A DNA stretch of 6,137 nucleotides from Savagea sp. (GCA_030152265.1 JASLHQ010000048.1:1-6137), one strand, 5' to 3'; shown: positions 1-6,088, numbered from the stretch's first letter. Translations and numbers: made by a program. The notes: generated by a model not told the origin, from the letters alone.

Positions 1-918
1 AAAGAAGACCGTTTATTAATTTCAACACCGCTCTTCCACTGTGCAGCGAGTCACGTATTCGTCGCACCTGTCATTTATAAAGGGGGAACGACGATTGTAG
101 AAGAAGGTTTTTCAAAAACGTCTACGATCGATTTATTACAACGTACAGAACCGACCATCTTCTTCGGCGTCCCTGCGATGTATACGATTATTTTAAATAT
201 GCCAAATATCGAAAAGCTCGATTTATCGACATTGCGTCTGTTCGCATACGGTGCAGCACCGATGCCTTACGAAGTGTTAAAACAATTGAAGCGAACGTTC
301 CCGAATGTACGCGTGCAAAATATGTACGGCCAGACAGAAAACTCACCCGCTGCCACAACGTTAAAAGACGAGTACGCGCTCGATAAAATCGGTTCCGTCG
401 GACAAGCATTGCCACAGACAGAAGTACGTGTCGTCGGTGAACACGGTGAGTCGTTACCGCCAGGACTCGTAGGAGAAATTGTCGTACGAGGCCCGCAAAT
501 TATGAAAGGGTACTTACGTAATGAGCGTGAAACAAATATGGCAATTCGAGACGGATGGCTCTATTCGGGGGATTTAGGGCGATTTGATGAAGAGGGCTTC
601 CTTTACATCGTCGATCGGAAAAAAGACATGTTAATTCGTGGGGGCGAAAATGTTTATCCGATTGAAGTAGAAGAAGTATTGTATCAAATTCCAGAAGTGT
701 TGGAAGCTGCAGTCGTTGGCGTACCGCACCCTGTATACGGAGAAGTGCCGAAAGCGTTCGTCGTATTGAAAGAAGGCAAACAATCGACAGAAGAAGAAAT
801 TTTAAACTATTGCGGTGAACAACTTGCTAAATATAAAATTCCAGCGGAAGTCGAATTTATGGAGGAGTTACCACGTAACGCTTCCGGTAAAGTGTTGAAA
901 CATACGTTAAGAATGTAA
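1..918 (+). CDS. Acyl-CoA synthetase (AMP-forming fatty acid-CoA ligase), 5'-truncated by window edge
   Basis: This enzyme activates a carboxylic (probably fatty) acid with ATP and CoA to acyl-CoA through an acyl-adenylate. The frame is open from base 1, so the 305 visible residues are the C-terminal part of a protein that in this family is usually about 500-550 residues. The ATG at 178 is an internal Met, not the start. Visible ANL-superfamily motifs are PLFH at residues 10-13, YGAAPMP at 83-89, YGQTE at 109-113 (adenylate binding), SGDLG at 189-193 (Asp for ribose), DRKKD at 205-209 at the domain hinge, RGGENVYP at 213-220, and NASGK with the catalytic Lys at 297. The N-terminal phosphate-binding loop lies outside the window. 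The protein is intact where visible. Thiolase and hydroxyacyl-CoA dehydrogenase genes follow on the same strand, which points to fatty-acid degradation. Chain-length preference cannot be read from the sequence. Confidence 0.93.
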   Translation, partial: KEDRLLISTPLFHCAASHVFVAPVIYKGGTTIVEEGFSKTSTIDLLQRTEPTIFFGVPAMYTIILNMPNIEKLDLSTLRLFAYGAAPMPYEVLKQLKRTFPNVRVQNMYGQTENSPAATTLKDEYALDKIGSVGQALPQTEVRVVGEHGESLPPGLVGEIVVRGPQIMKGYLRNERETNMAIRDGWLYSGDLGRFDEEGFLYIVDRKKDMLIRGGENVYPIEVEEVLYQIPEVLEAAVVGVPHPVYGEVPKAFVVLKEGKQSTEEEILNYCGEQLAKYKIPAEVEFMEELPRNASGKVLKHTLRM

Positions 919-952
919 AGGATGTATACTATAAATAGCAGAAAATTTTGAA

Positions 953-962
953 AAGGAGAGGG
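953..962 (+). promoter_or_regulatory. Ribosome binding site of the thiolase gene
   Basis: AAGGAGAGGG lies just upstream of the ATG at 969 and is a strong match to the 16S rRNA tail. The 50-nt gap after the synthetase stop (919-968) has no hairpin followed by a T-run, so read-through from the upstream gene is expected. Confidence 0.8.
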
Positions 963-968
963 TAACAA

Positions 969-2150
969 ATGAAAGATGTATATATAATCGCAGGAGCTCG
1001 TACTGCATTTACGAGCTTCGGTGGTTCATTTGCGAATGTGTCAGCGGATGCATTAGGAACAGCAACAGCGGTAGAAGCGATGAAGCGTGCGAACGTTCAA
1101 CCTGAACAAATTGATCACGTCATTTACGGTGGTGTCATCCATACAGGGGTGAACGCATCTTATTTAGCTCGTCATATCGCTTTACACGCAGGAGTTCCAG
1201 TCGAAGTACCAGCATTGACAGTGAATCGTCTTTGCGGTTCAGGCATGCAGTCTGTCGTATCAGGGGCTCATATGATTATGCTCGGTGAAGCAGATATCGT
1301 ATTAGCAGGAGGAGCAGAAAATATGTCGCAAGCGCCGTACTCGAATTTTGAACAACGCTTTGGCGGTTCGAAAATGGGCAACTTGCAATTTGAAGATATG
1401 CTTCAAGCGACATTGACGGATCAATATACAGGAAGCGGCATGGGCATGACGGCAGAAAAATTGGCAGAACAGTACGATATTTCACGTGAAGAACAAGATG
1501 AGTTCGCTGTCTTGTCAAATCAACGTGCAGCGAAAGCCCGTGAAGCTGGCATTTACGCGGAAGAAATCGTACCTGTTGAAGTGAAAAAACGTCGCGATAC
1601 AGTCGTCGTTTCAGAAGACGAACATATTAAACCAGAGGCGACAGTAGAAGGACTTGCGAAATTGCGTCCAGCTTTCAAAAAAGACGGTTCTGTCACAGCG
1701 GGTAACGCATCGGGTATCAATGACGGGGCAGCTTCTCTCATCATCGCAAGCGAAGAAGCGGTACAGAAATACGGTTTAAAACCGATCGCTCGCATCGTTT
1801 CATCCGGTACAGTTGGAGTCGATCCAACAATTATGGGAATCGGTCCCGTACCTGCGATTCGTCAAGCGTTAGAGCGTGCACAGTTGACGATTGAAGATAT
1901 GGACCGCGTCGAAATTAACGAAGCGTTCGCTTCTCAATATTTAGCGGTAGAAAAAGAGCTCGGATTAGACCGAGAAAAAACGAATGTTCACGGTGGAGCG
2001 ATCGCGCTTGGTCATCCGGTTGGCGCAAGTGGAGCACGTATTTTATTGAGCGCAGCGATGGAATTACAACGTGAAAATTTACAATATGCAGTCGCAAGTT
2101 TATGTATCGGTGGCGGACAAGGAATTGCGGTCGTCATCGAGAAAGTGTAA
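969..2150 (+). CDS. Thiolase (acetyl-CoA C-acyltransferase / acetyltransferase)
   Basis: This cytosolic thiolase cleaves 3-ketoacyl-CoA with CoA to acetyl-CoA plus a shortened acyl-CoA, or condenses two acetyl-CoA in reverse. The length of 393 residues is typical for a full thiolase. The nucleophilic Cys is at 89 in NRLCGSGMQS. Other family landmarks are GGAENMSQAPY at 114-124, MGMTAEKLA at 158-166, TAGNASGINDGA at 243-254, NEAFA at 317-321, GHPVGASG at 348-355 with the catalytic His349, and the second active-site Cys379 in CIGGGQG. All catalytic residues are present. The start is fixed by a strong ribosome binding site and by the KDVYIIAGARTAF opening expected of the family. The CIGGGQG C-terminus resembles PhaA/FadA-type enzymes; as I recall, B. 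subtilis MmgA has a different motif here, so I do not give that symbol. The neighbours favour a beta-oxidation role, but the acetoacetyl-CoA direction cannot be excluded. Confidence 0.95.
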   Translation: MKDVYIIAGARTAFTSFGGSFANVSADALGTATAVEAMKRANVQPEQIDHVIYGGVIHTGVNASYLARHIALHAGVPVEVPALTVNRLCGSGMQSVVSGAHMIMLGEADIVLAGGAENMSQAPYSNFEQRFGGSKMGNLQFEDMLQATLTDQYTGSGMGMTAEKLAEQYDISREEQDEFAVLSNQRAAKAREAGIYAEEIVPVEVKKRRDTVVVSEDEHIKPEATVEGLAKLRPAFKKDGSVTAGNASGINDGAASLIIASEEAVQKYGLKPIARIVSSGTVGVDPTIMGIGPVPAIRQALERAQLTIEDMDRVEINEAFASQYLAVEKELGLDREKTNVHGGAIALGHPVGASGARILLSAAMELQRENLQYAVASLCIGGGQGIAVVIEKV

Positions 2151-2156
2151 GGAGGA
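2151..2156 (+). promoter_or_regulatory. Ribosome binding site of the hydroxyacyl-CoA dehydrogenase gene, abutting the thiolase stop
   Basis: GGAGGA begins at the base after the thiolase TAA, with a 6-nt spacer to the ATG at 2163. There is no room for a promoter or terminator, so the two genes share a transcript and may be translationally coupled. Confidence 0.85.
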
Positions 2157-2162
2157 ACGAAG

Positions 2163-2999
2163 ATGAAAGTAGCTGTTATCGGCTCAGGAATAATGGGCAA
2201 TGGAATCGCACAAGTGATGGCGATGGCGGGATATGAAACAGTCCTCGTCGACGTTCAACAAGAAGCGCTCGATCGCGCTAAAACGACAATGGAAAAAAAT
2301 ATCGGTCGCGTCGTTGAGAAGCAAGGGTTAGAGACGACTGTAGAAGAAGTGATGCAACGTGTGCAATTGACGACAGACATTCAACATGTTTCGAACGCAG
2401 AAGTCGTCGTGGAAGCGATTATAGAAAAGATGGAAGCGAAAAAAGCACTTCTTCAACAATTAGATGAAGTGTGCGAACCGAAAACGATTTTCGCATCGAA
2501 CACGTCAAGTTTATCAGTGACGGAAATGGCCGCCGCGACGAAGCGTCCAGATAAAGTAGCGGGCATGCATTTCTTCAACCCGGTTCCTGTCATGGAGCTC
2601 GTTGAATTAGTGAAAGGTGCTGACACGTCAGACGAAACAGTAGCTGTTTTACAACGTTTAACCGAAGCGATGAATAAACAAAGCATTCTTGTGAATGACG
2701 CGCCACTGTTCGTCGTCAATCGTATTTTAATTCCGATGTTAAGCGAAGCGATGTTCGTGTATGAAGAAGGAATCGCTTCTGCGGAAGATATCGATCAAGG
2801 GATGAAGCTCGGGACGAATCAACCGATCGGACCGCTTCGTTTAGCAGATATGATTGGTTTAGACACGCTGCTAGCAGTTCAACAATCATTACTAGATGAA
2901 ACGGGCGATTCAAAATACCGCATTCCGTTCATCTTGAAAAAACTCGTCCGCGCAGGTCATTATGGACGTAAAACAGGCCGTGGTTTTTACGAATATTAA
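2163..2999 (+). CDS. 3-hydroxyacyl-CoA (3-hydroxybutyryl-CoA) dehydrogenase
   Basis: This stand-alone cytosolic enzyme oxidises (S)-3-hydroxyacyl-CoA to 3-ketoacyl-CoA with NAD, the step before thiolase. The 278 residues fit the Hbd/MmgB/PaaH-like single-function family (about 280-290). The N-terminal Rossmann fold opens with GSGIMGNG at 7-14, and the acidic residue ending strand 2 is Asp30, suggesting NAD over NADP. By alignment from memory with human HAD, the catalytic residues are Ser115 (NTSSL), His136 (GMHFFNPVP), Glu148 (ELVELVK) and Asn186 (VVNR). The C-terminal domain carries MKLGTNQPIGPLRLAD at 214-229 and ends in GRKTGRGFYEY. One oddity is PLFVVNR at 181-187, where relatives usually have PGFVxNR. 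There is no hydratase fusion, so a separate enoyl-CoA hydratase must exist elsewhere. It is the last gene before a terminator. Confidence 0.94.
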   Translation: MKVAVIGSGIMGNGIAQVMAMAGYETVLVDVQQEALDRAKTTMEKNIGRVVEKQGLETTVEEVMQRVQLTTDIQHVSNAEVVVEAIIEKMEAKKALLQQLDEVCEPKTIFASNTSSLSVTEMAAATKRPDKVAGMHFFNPVPVMELVELVKGADTSDETVAVLQRLTEAMNKQSILVNDAPLFVVNRILIPMLSEAMFVYEEGIASAEDIDQGMKLGTNQPIGPLRLADMIGLDTLLAVQQSLLDETGDSKYRIPFILKKLVRAGHYGRKTGRGFYEY

Positions 3000-3089
3000 A
3001 TGAAAATTGTCATATACGCATTCTTTTAAACGATCTGCTTTCCCCAAAAATATAAGGTCGTGAAGAAGAATTACCCCAATCTATAAAGT

Positions 3090-3130
3090 AGGCTGAGGCA
3101 CGGGTAACTGCACCGCACCTCAGTCTTTTT
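3090..3130 (+). terminator. Rho-independent terminator of the acyl-CoA operon
   Basis: The arms AGGCTGAGG (3090-3098) and CCTCAGTCT (3119-3127) form a 9-bp stem with one G-U pair. A CGG/CCG inner helix continues it across a small internal loop, and a T-run of five (3126-3130) follows. It lies about 90 nt past the dehydrogenase stop and before the regulator promoter. Bases 3000-3089 carry no gene that I can see. Confidence 0.82.
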
Positions 3131-3136
3131 CACGTC

Positions 3137-3164
3137 GAATTATAGTGAAACTGTGCTATAATTC
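3137..3164. promoter_or_regulatory. Probable TetR-family operator: perfect 9-bp inverted repeat
   Basis: GAATTATAG at 3137-3145 and CTATAATTC at 3156-3164 are exact reverse complements separated by 10 nt. The right arm contains the whole -10 box of the regulator promoter, so a bound repressor would block RNA polymerase. There is no T-run after it, so it is not a terminator. That the adjacent TetR-family protein binds here is an inference from position and symmetry. Confidence 0.65.
3154..3162 (+). promoter_or_regulatory. Extended -10 promoter of the TetR-family gene
   Basis: TGCTATAAT combines a consensus TATAAT (3157-3162) with the TGn extension. No good -35 hexamer sits at 16-18 bp upstream (3/6 at best), as often found for extended -10 promoters. 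The predicted start near 3169 gives a leader of about 28 nt before the ribosome binding site and GTG. Confidence 0.65.
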
Positions 3165-3180
3165 ATGAGGTAGAAAACAG

Positions 3181-3190
3181 AAGGAGAGGA
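3181..3190 (+). promoter_or_regulatory. Ribosome binding site that decides the GTG start of the TetR gene
   Basis: AAGGAGAGGA precedes GTG 3197 by 6-10 nt depending on which part pairs with 16S rRNA. It supports a non-ATG start, because the first in-frame ATG, at codon 17 (3245), would cut into the DNA-binding domain. Confidence 0.75.
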
Positions 3191-3196
3191 GTTTGT

Positions 3197-3784
3197 GTGA
3201 CCGTAACAAATAAAAAGGTACGACGTAAAAAAGACCAAATTTTAATGTCAGCGATTAAAATCGTCAATGAACGAGGCTATGAAGGAGCGACGATGGAAGA
3301 TATTGCTGCAGAGCTTCAAATGACGAAAGGCTCGCTCTATTATTATTTTAAAAATAAAAATGACTTGCTCTATCAATGCCATCACCTCGTCCTTTCACGA
3401 GCGATCGCGGAGCATGAAAGTCATTTACTTGAAAATTTATCCCCAGAACAATTGTTGCGCAAAATGGTCGGCACACATATTAATTTTGCAATCAATGAGC
3501 GTGAAATCTTTAATATGATGATTGATCCGAAACGAACGTTTGATGACGGACAATTAGAATCGGTCTTGTTACTAAGAACAAAATATGCTGGGCTATTCGA
3601 CGAAGTAATTCGTCGAGGGATTGCGGCACAACAATTTGAGCGGAGTGAAGTTGTACTCGTACGAATGTTTATTTTAGGTGCGATGAACTGGGTGCAACAA
3701 TGGTTTAATGAGAATGGACGTTTCGATCAAGAAACGCTAATTGAAGAGTATGCGAATTACGTTTTAAAATTGTTGAAAAAATAA
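3197..3784 (+). CDS. TetR/AcrR-family transcriptional regulator, probably acyl-CoA or fatty-acid responsive
   Basis: This 195-residue protein has the usual TetR layout. The N-terminal DNA-binding domain includes a helix-turn-helix at about 33-52 (TMEDIAAELQMTKGSLYYYF), followed by KNKNDLLY. The all-helical ligand and dimer domain ends in GAMNWVQQWFNENG at about 161-174. That ending is familiar from FadR/KstR2-like regulators that sense CoA thioesters; the ligand is inferred from this resemblance. Translation starts at GTG 3197, preceded by AAGGAGAGGA at 3181-3190; no ATG in frame offers a better start. It has its own promoter with an inverted repeat over the -10 box, which suggests autorepression. 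It sits downstream of an acyl-CoA operon but is separated from it by a terminator, so control of that operon is plausible but unproven. It ends at a bidirectional terminator shared with a convergent transporter gene. Confidence 0.92.
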   Translation: MTVTNKKVRRKKDQILMSAIKIVNERGYEGATMEDIAAELQMTKGSLYYYFKNKNDLLYQCHHLVLSRAIAEHESHLLENLSPEQLLRKMVGTHINFAINEREIFNMMIDPKRTFDDGQLESVLLLRTKYAGLFDEVIRRGIAAQQFERSEVVLVRMFILGAMNWVQQWFNENGRFDQETLIEEYANYVLKLLKK

Positions 3785-3825
3785 AACGAAGCCTTTCTCC
3801 TTAAATAGGAGATGGCTTCGTTTTT
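3783..3825. terminator. Bidirectional terminator between convergent TetR and MFS genes
   Basis: AAAACGAAGCC (3783-3793) pairs with GGCTTCGTTTT (3814-3824). An inner helix, TCTCCT with AGGAGA, is capped by a short TAAAT loop. T-runs occur on both strands (3821-3825 on plus, complement of 3783-3786 on minus), so it can stop transcripts from both sides. The left arm begins inside the TetR stop codon and the right arm reaches the MFS stop codon. Confidence 0.9.
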
Positions 3826-4972
3826 AAAATTGTAATTTTTTTCGAGTCGTTAACACGAGAAGTAAAGCAGGAACTGAACAAATCATCATGCTCGCAAACG
3901 CATAAGACGGTTGAAGATCGTATAGAAATCCTGCAGGGAATGTCAAAATTGCAATGCTTAAACTCATCGCAAACGCTGCATAAAATCCTTGAGCTGGCGC
4001 GATTAATGACTCATCTAAATGTTTCGAAATGTATTGAATGAATGCGTAATGGGCAAATCCGAAAGAGAGTGCGTGCAATCCTTGAGAGAGTATAAAAACA
4101 GGAGCTGTTGGGAAGAGAAAAATAAGTAACCAACGTAAAGAAGAGCCTGCACTCGCGATAATGTACAAGGTTGAAATTTTCACGTTCGCAAAATAACGAT
4201 CTGCTTGTGTAAAGAAAATAATTTCAAATAATACCGCAATATTTAAAATGAGTCCGATGTATACCCCATTCACTTGTAAATCATTTAAATAAATAAATCC
4301 GTAGTTATAGTAAGCGGTATGCGCGCCTTGTAATAATATAGCTAAAATGGCAATGACGATAAATGTTTTCGATTGGAATAACTGTATGAGGGAAGTTTTT
4401 TTATGTTCTTGAGACGTGTCAAAAGAAGTGATGGCGACAGGTGCTCGTTGGAAGAAATAGAACACTAAAATCCCAAGTCCTACAATCATTCCATATAAAA
4501 TAACCCCTTCTCCCCAAAATCCGATCAATGCGCCGATAATGAAAACAGATACCGTATAACCGATTGATCCGTATGAGCGACTCTTTCCGTAATGGATGTG
4601 CTCGCGTTGCATTAATACGGTCGCACTACTTTCAATCGCAGGCAGTAATGTCGGATAGAACATACTGAACAGAGCTGTAATAATGAGTAGAGCAGTAAAG
4701 GATGAAGCGGGAATGTATAAAATAAGCGCGACAATCGATGCGATTCCCATCCATCGAATGACCGAAACGAGCGGTGCTTTTCTCGTCATCATCGGGAAAA
4801 ATAAAAAGGTAGAGAACGATCGGAGAATCATTCCTACTCCCATAACAATACTTGCTGCGGTAACGGTTAAGCCTTTGTCAGTCGTTAACCAACCTGTCCA
4901 AAATGGAAGAAAAATCCCCCACGTAATAAAGAAGAAAAAGAATCCAAATGATAACCAACGCTGGCTATTCAA
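3824..4972 (-). CDS. MFS transporter, HcaT/YwbF-like (phenylpropionate permease-type family)
   Basis: This is a 12-TM major facilitator protein of the cytoplasmic membrane. I recognise the HcaT-like subfamily from shared landmarks: RWLSFGFFFFF with GIFLPFW near the N-terminus (about 5-24), YGKSRSYGSIGY at 128-139, a polar central loop around 176-200, LLQGAHTAYYNYG at 213-225, and SSLRWLLIFLF after TM8. The E. coli member was proposed to import 3-phenylpropionate; the substrate here is unknown. I start it at TTG 4972 rather than at an ATG 27 codons upstream (5053). AAAGGGTGA lies 5 nt before the TTG, the protein then opens like HcaT, and the upstream extension would be hydrophilic and run through the apparent promoter. 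This gives 382 residues, normal for the family. It is transcribed alone, divergent from the peptidase gene and convergent with the regulator, so neighbours do not reveal its role. Confidence 0.9.
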   Translation of the reverse strand: MNSQRWLSFGFFFFFITWGIFLPFWTGWLTTDKGLTVTAASIVMGVGMILRSFSTFLFFPMMTRKAPLVSVIRWMGIASIVALILYIPASSFTALLIITALFSMFYPTLLPAIESSATVLMQREHIHYGKSRSYGSIGYTVSVFIIGALIGFWGEGVILYGMIVGLGILVFYFFQRAPVAITSFDTSQEHKKTSLIQLFQSKTFIVIAILAILLQGAHTAYYNYGFIYLNDLQVNGVYIGLILNIAVLFEIIFFTQADRYFANVKISTLYIIASAGSSLRWLLIFLFPTAPVFILSQGLHALSFGFAHYAFIQYISKHLDESLIAPAQGFYAAFAMSLSIAILTFPAGFLYDLQPSYAFASMMICSVPALLLVLTTRKKLQF

Positions 4973-4977
4973 AAGCG

Positions 4978-4986
4978 TCACCCTTT
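4978..4986 (-). promoter_or_regulatory. Ribosome binding site that sets the TTG start of the MFS gene
   Basis: On the minus strand AAAGGGTGA (4986 to 4978) precedes TTG 4972 by 5 nt. No comparable site precedes the ATG at 5053. Confidence 0.7.
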
Positions 4987-5002
4987 CATAAAAATTAATT
5001 TT

Positions 5003-5008
5003 AGTATA
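5003..5008 (-). promoter_or_regulatory. Possible -10 box of the MFS gene
   Basis: On the minus strand TATACT matches the -10 consensus in 5 of 6 positions and gives a leader of about 25 nt. No convincing -35 box lies 16-18 bp upstream; the nearest TTG-containing hexamer (TTGTAT at 5034-5029) is 20 bp away. It is a weak call. Confidence 0.4.
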
Positions 5009-5069
5009 ACGGAAAAAAGAACATTTAGATACAATAGTTCGTGTAAATAGCACAAATAGGAAAAAAGCA

Positions 5070-5078
5070 TGTTAAAAT
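5070..5078 (+). promoter_or_regulatory. Possible extended -10 promoter for the carboxypeptidase gene
   Basis: TGTTAAAAT has the TGn extension and a 5/6 -10 hexamer, but no -35 box. It implies a leader of about 125 nt. The rest of 5079-5210 is AT-rich, with several weak -10-like strings (for example TATATT at 5128-5133), so the true start could be closer to the gene. Confidence 0.3.
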
Positions 5079-5128
5079 AAAGTGAATCTCCAATCGATGA
5101 AAAACTCTACTTCATTTACTGTATTAAT

Positions 5129-5189
5129 ATATTTGAATATTTGAAAAGGAATGGTAGTAATGATTTTTGTTAAATGAATAAAAATGAAT
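5129..5189. repeat. Short direct repeats in the carboxypeptidase upstream region
   Basis: ATATTTGA occurs twice in tandem (5129-5136, 5137-5144), and AAATGAAT occurs twice 10 bp apart (5172-5179, 5182-5189). The second pair sits on one face of the helix just before the ribosome binding site. In such AT-rich DNA they may be chance, and I assign no function. Confidence 0.4.
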
Positions 5190-5193
5190 GATA

Positions 5194-5202
5194 GAAAGTG
5201 AG
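5194..5202 (+). promoter_or_regulatory. Ribosome binding site of the carboxypeptidase gene
   Basis: GAAAGTGAG is a partial match (AAAGxGAG) with an 8-nt spacer to ATG 5211. Another ATG at 5206 is in a different frame and would be too close. Confidence 0.6.
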
Positions 5203-5210
5203 ACAATGAC

Positions 5211-6032
5211 ATGGCGAGAAGACAAGTAAAATCAAATTTTACAAAAAAAGTAGTGTTGCTTTTATTAGCGCTTTTGACAATTGCATTGACGTTTTATGCA
5301 TGTTCATTAAAAGATGAAGAAGAAGTACAAGAGGATGTAGAAGTCGTAAATGAAGATGAACAACAACGAGAAACACCTGAAACAGAAGTTGTAGAAGAGG
5401 AAGAAGTTGTTGAGCCAGAAGAAGAAATTGAAGAAGAGCCGTATTTTTTAGAAACGGTAGAAGTTGATTCAAATGGTTATCCACTTGTGGATAAAGGACT
5501 TCCAGAAGAACCGACAGTCATTGACGGCGTCCTCATCGCAAGTAAAGTATTTCCTTTACCTAAAACGTACAACCCTGGAGAAAGCAAAGAAGCGCGTGCT
5601 GCATTTGAAAGAATGGCAGCCGACGCAAAAAAAGAAGGGATTTCACTTCACGCGTTCAGCACTTTCCGGTCATATGACTATCAAGTCGGTTTATACGATC
5701 GTTACGTGAAGCGTGATGGACAGGCGGCAGCCGACACATATAGTGCGCGTCCCGGATACTCAGAACACCAGACGGGCCTCGCTTTTGATATCGGTGCAGT
5801 AGGAGAAGAGGGACATTACGCACGCAACAGTTTCGCTACGACGAAAGCGGGCATTTGGGTGCGAGATAACGCGCATCGTTACGGATTCATTATGCGTTAT
5901 CCTGAGGGGAAAGAACATATTACAGGGTATATGTATGAATCGTGGCATTTCCGTTACGTAGGCGAAACGATTGCATCGGATATTTATAAACGCGGAATTA
6001 CATTAGAACAATATTTAGGATTAATTGAATAA
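5211..6032 (+). CDS. VanY-like D-alanyl-D-alanine carboxypeptidase (peptidase M15B), membrane-anchored
   Basis: This zinc peptidase should trim the terminal D-Ala, or a related residue, from peptidoglycan stem peptides outside the cell. Of its 273 residues, 1-13 are basic and 14-30 form a hydrophobic segment followed by Cys31. The pre-Cys residues FYA are a poor lipobox, so it is either an unusual lipoprotein or held by an uncleaved anchor. Residues 35-77 are extremely acidic (24 of 43 are Asp/Glu), a linker across the wall. The catalytic domain runs from about 100 to 270. FRSYDYQ (152-158) and SEHQTGLAFDIG (184-195) supply zinc ligands His186 and Asp193; ESWHFRYV (243-250) supplies Glu243 as general base and His246 as third ligand. 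The set is complete. YodJ, DdcY and LdcB-type enzymes are the nearest functional comparisons; L,D- versus D,D-specificity is not resolved. No van resistance genes are nearby, so this is likely housekeeping wall metabolism. Confidence 0.92.
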   Translation: MARRQVKSNFTKKVVLLLLALLTIALTFYACSLKDEEEVQEDVEVVNEDEQQRETPETEVVEEEEVVEPEEEIEEEPYFLETVEVDSNGYPLVDKGLPEEPTVIDGVLIASKVFPLPKTYNPGESKEARAAFERMAADAKKEGISLHAFSTFRSYDYQVGLYDRYVKRDGQAAADTYSARPGYSEHQTGLAFDIGAVGEEGHYARNSFATTKAGIWVRDNAHRYGFIMRYPEGKEHITGYMYESWHFRYVGETIASDIYKRGITLEQYLGLIE

Positions 6033-6088
6033 AAAAGCTGTGTCTACAAAATGTTGTGAAAAACATTCAAGTAGACACAGCTTTTTTT
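6031..6088. terminator. Long two-stem terminator after the carboxypeptidase gene, probably bidirectional
   Basis: GCTGTGTCTAC (6037-6047) and GTAGACACAGC (6071-6081) are perfectly complementary. They are extended by A6 (6031-6036) against the T-run at 6082-6088, giving about 17 bp. A second helix, AATGTT (6050-6055) with AACATT (6062-6067), sits on top with a 6-nt loop. The A-run gives a T-run on the minus strand, so it could also end a transcript coming from the right. Confidence 0.92.

Noticed and set aside
178..180. ATG as the start of the acyl-CoA synthetase
   Set aside because: The same frame is open and reads as family sequence (PLFH motif and onward) from base 1, so this Met is internal and the gene begins outside the window.
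3042..3086. Imperfect direct repeat CCCCAA-(n)-TATAA at 3042-3055 and 3074-3086
   Set aside because: Only two imperfect copies in a non-coding gap, with no symmetry or promoter relation; probably chance.
4683..4991. 102-codon plus-strand frame opposite the MFS gene
   Set aside because: It is antisense to a clearly recognisable transporter, has no family-like motifs and is explained as a shadow frame.
5239..5484. Leu-rich 81-codon minus-strand frame
   Set aside because: It is the complement of the GAA/GAG-rich acidic linker of the peptidase, which yields Leu-rich translation; no ribosome binding site or independent support.
5211..6032. Vancomycin-resistance role for the VanY-like peptidase
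   Set aside because: No vanH/A/X, VanR/S or similar genes are present in the window, and VanY-domain enzymes are common housekeeping wall enzymes in Bacillales.
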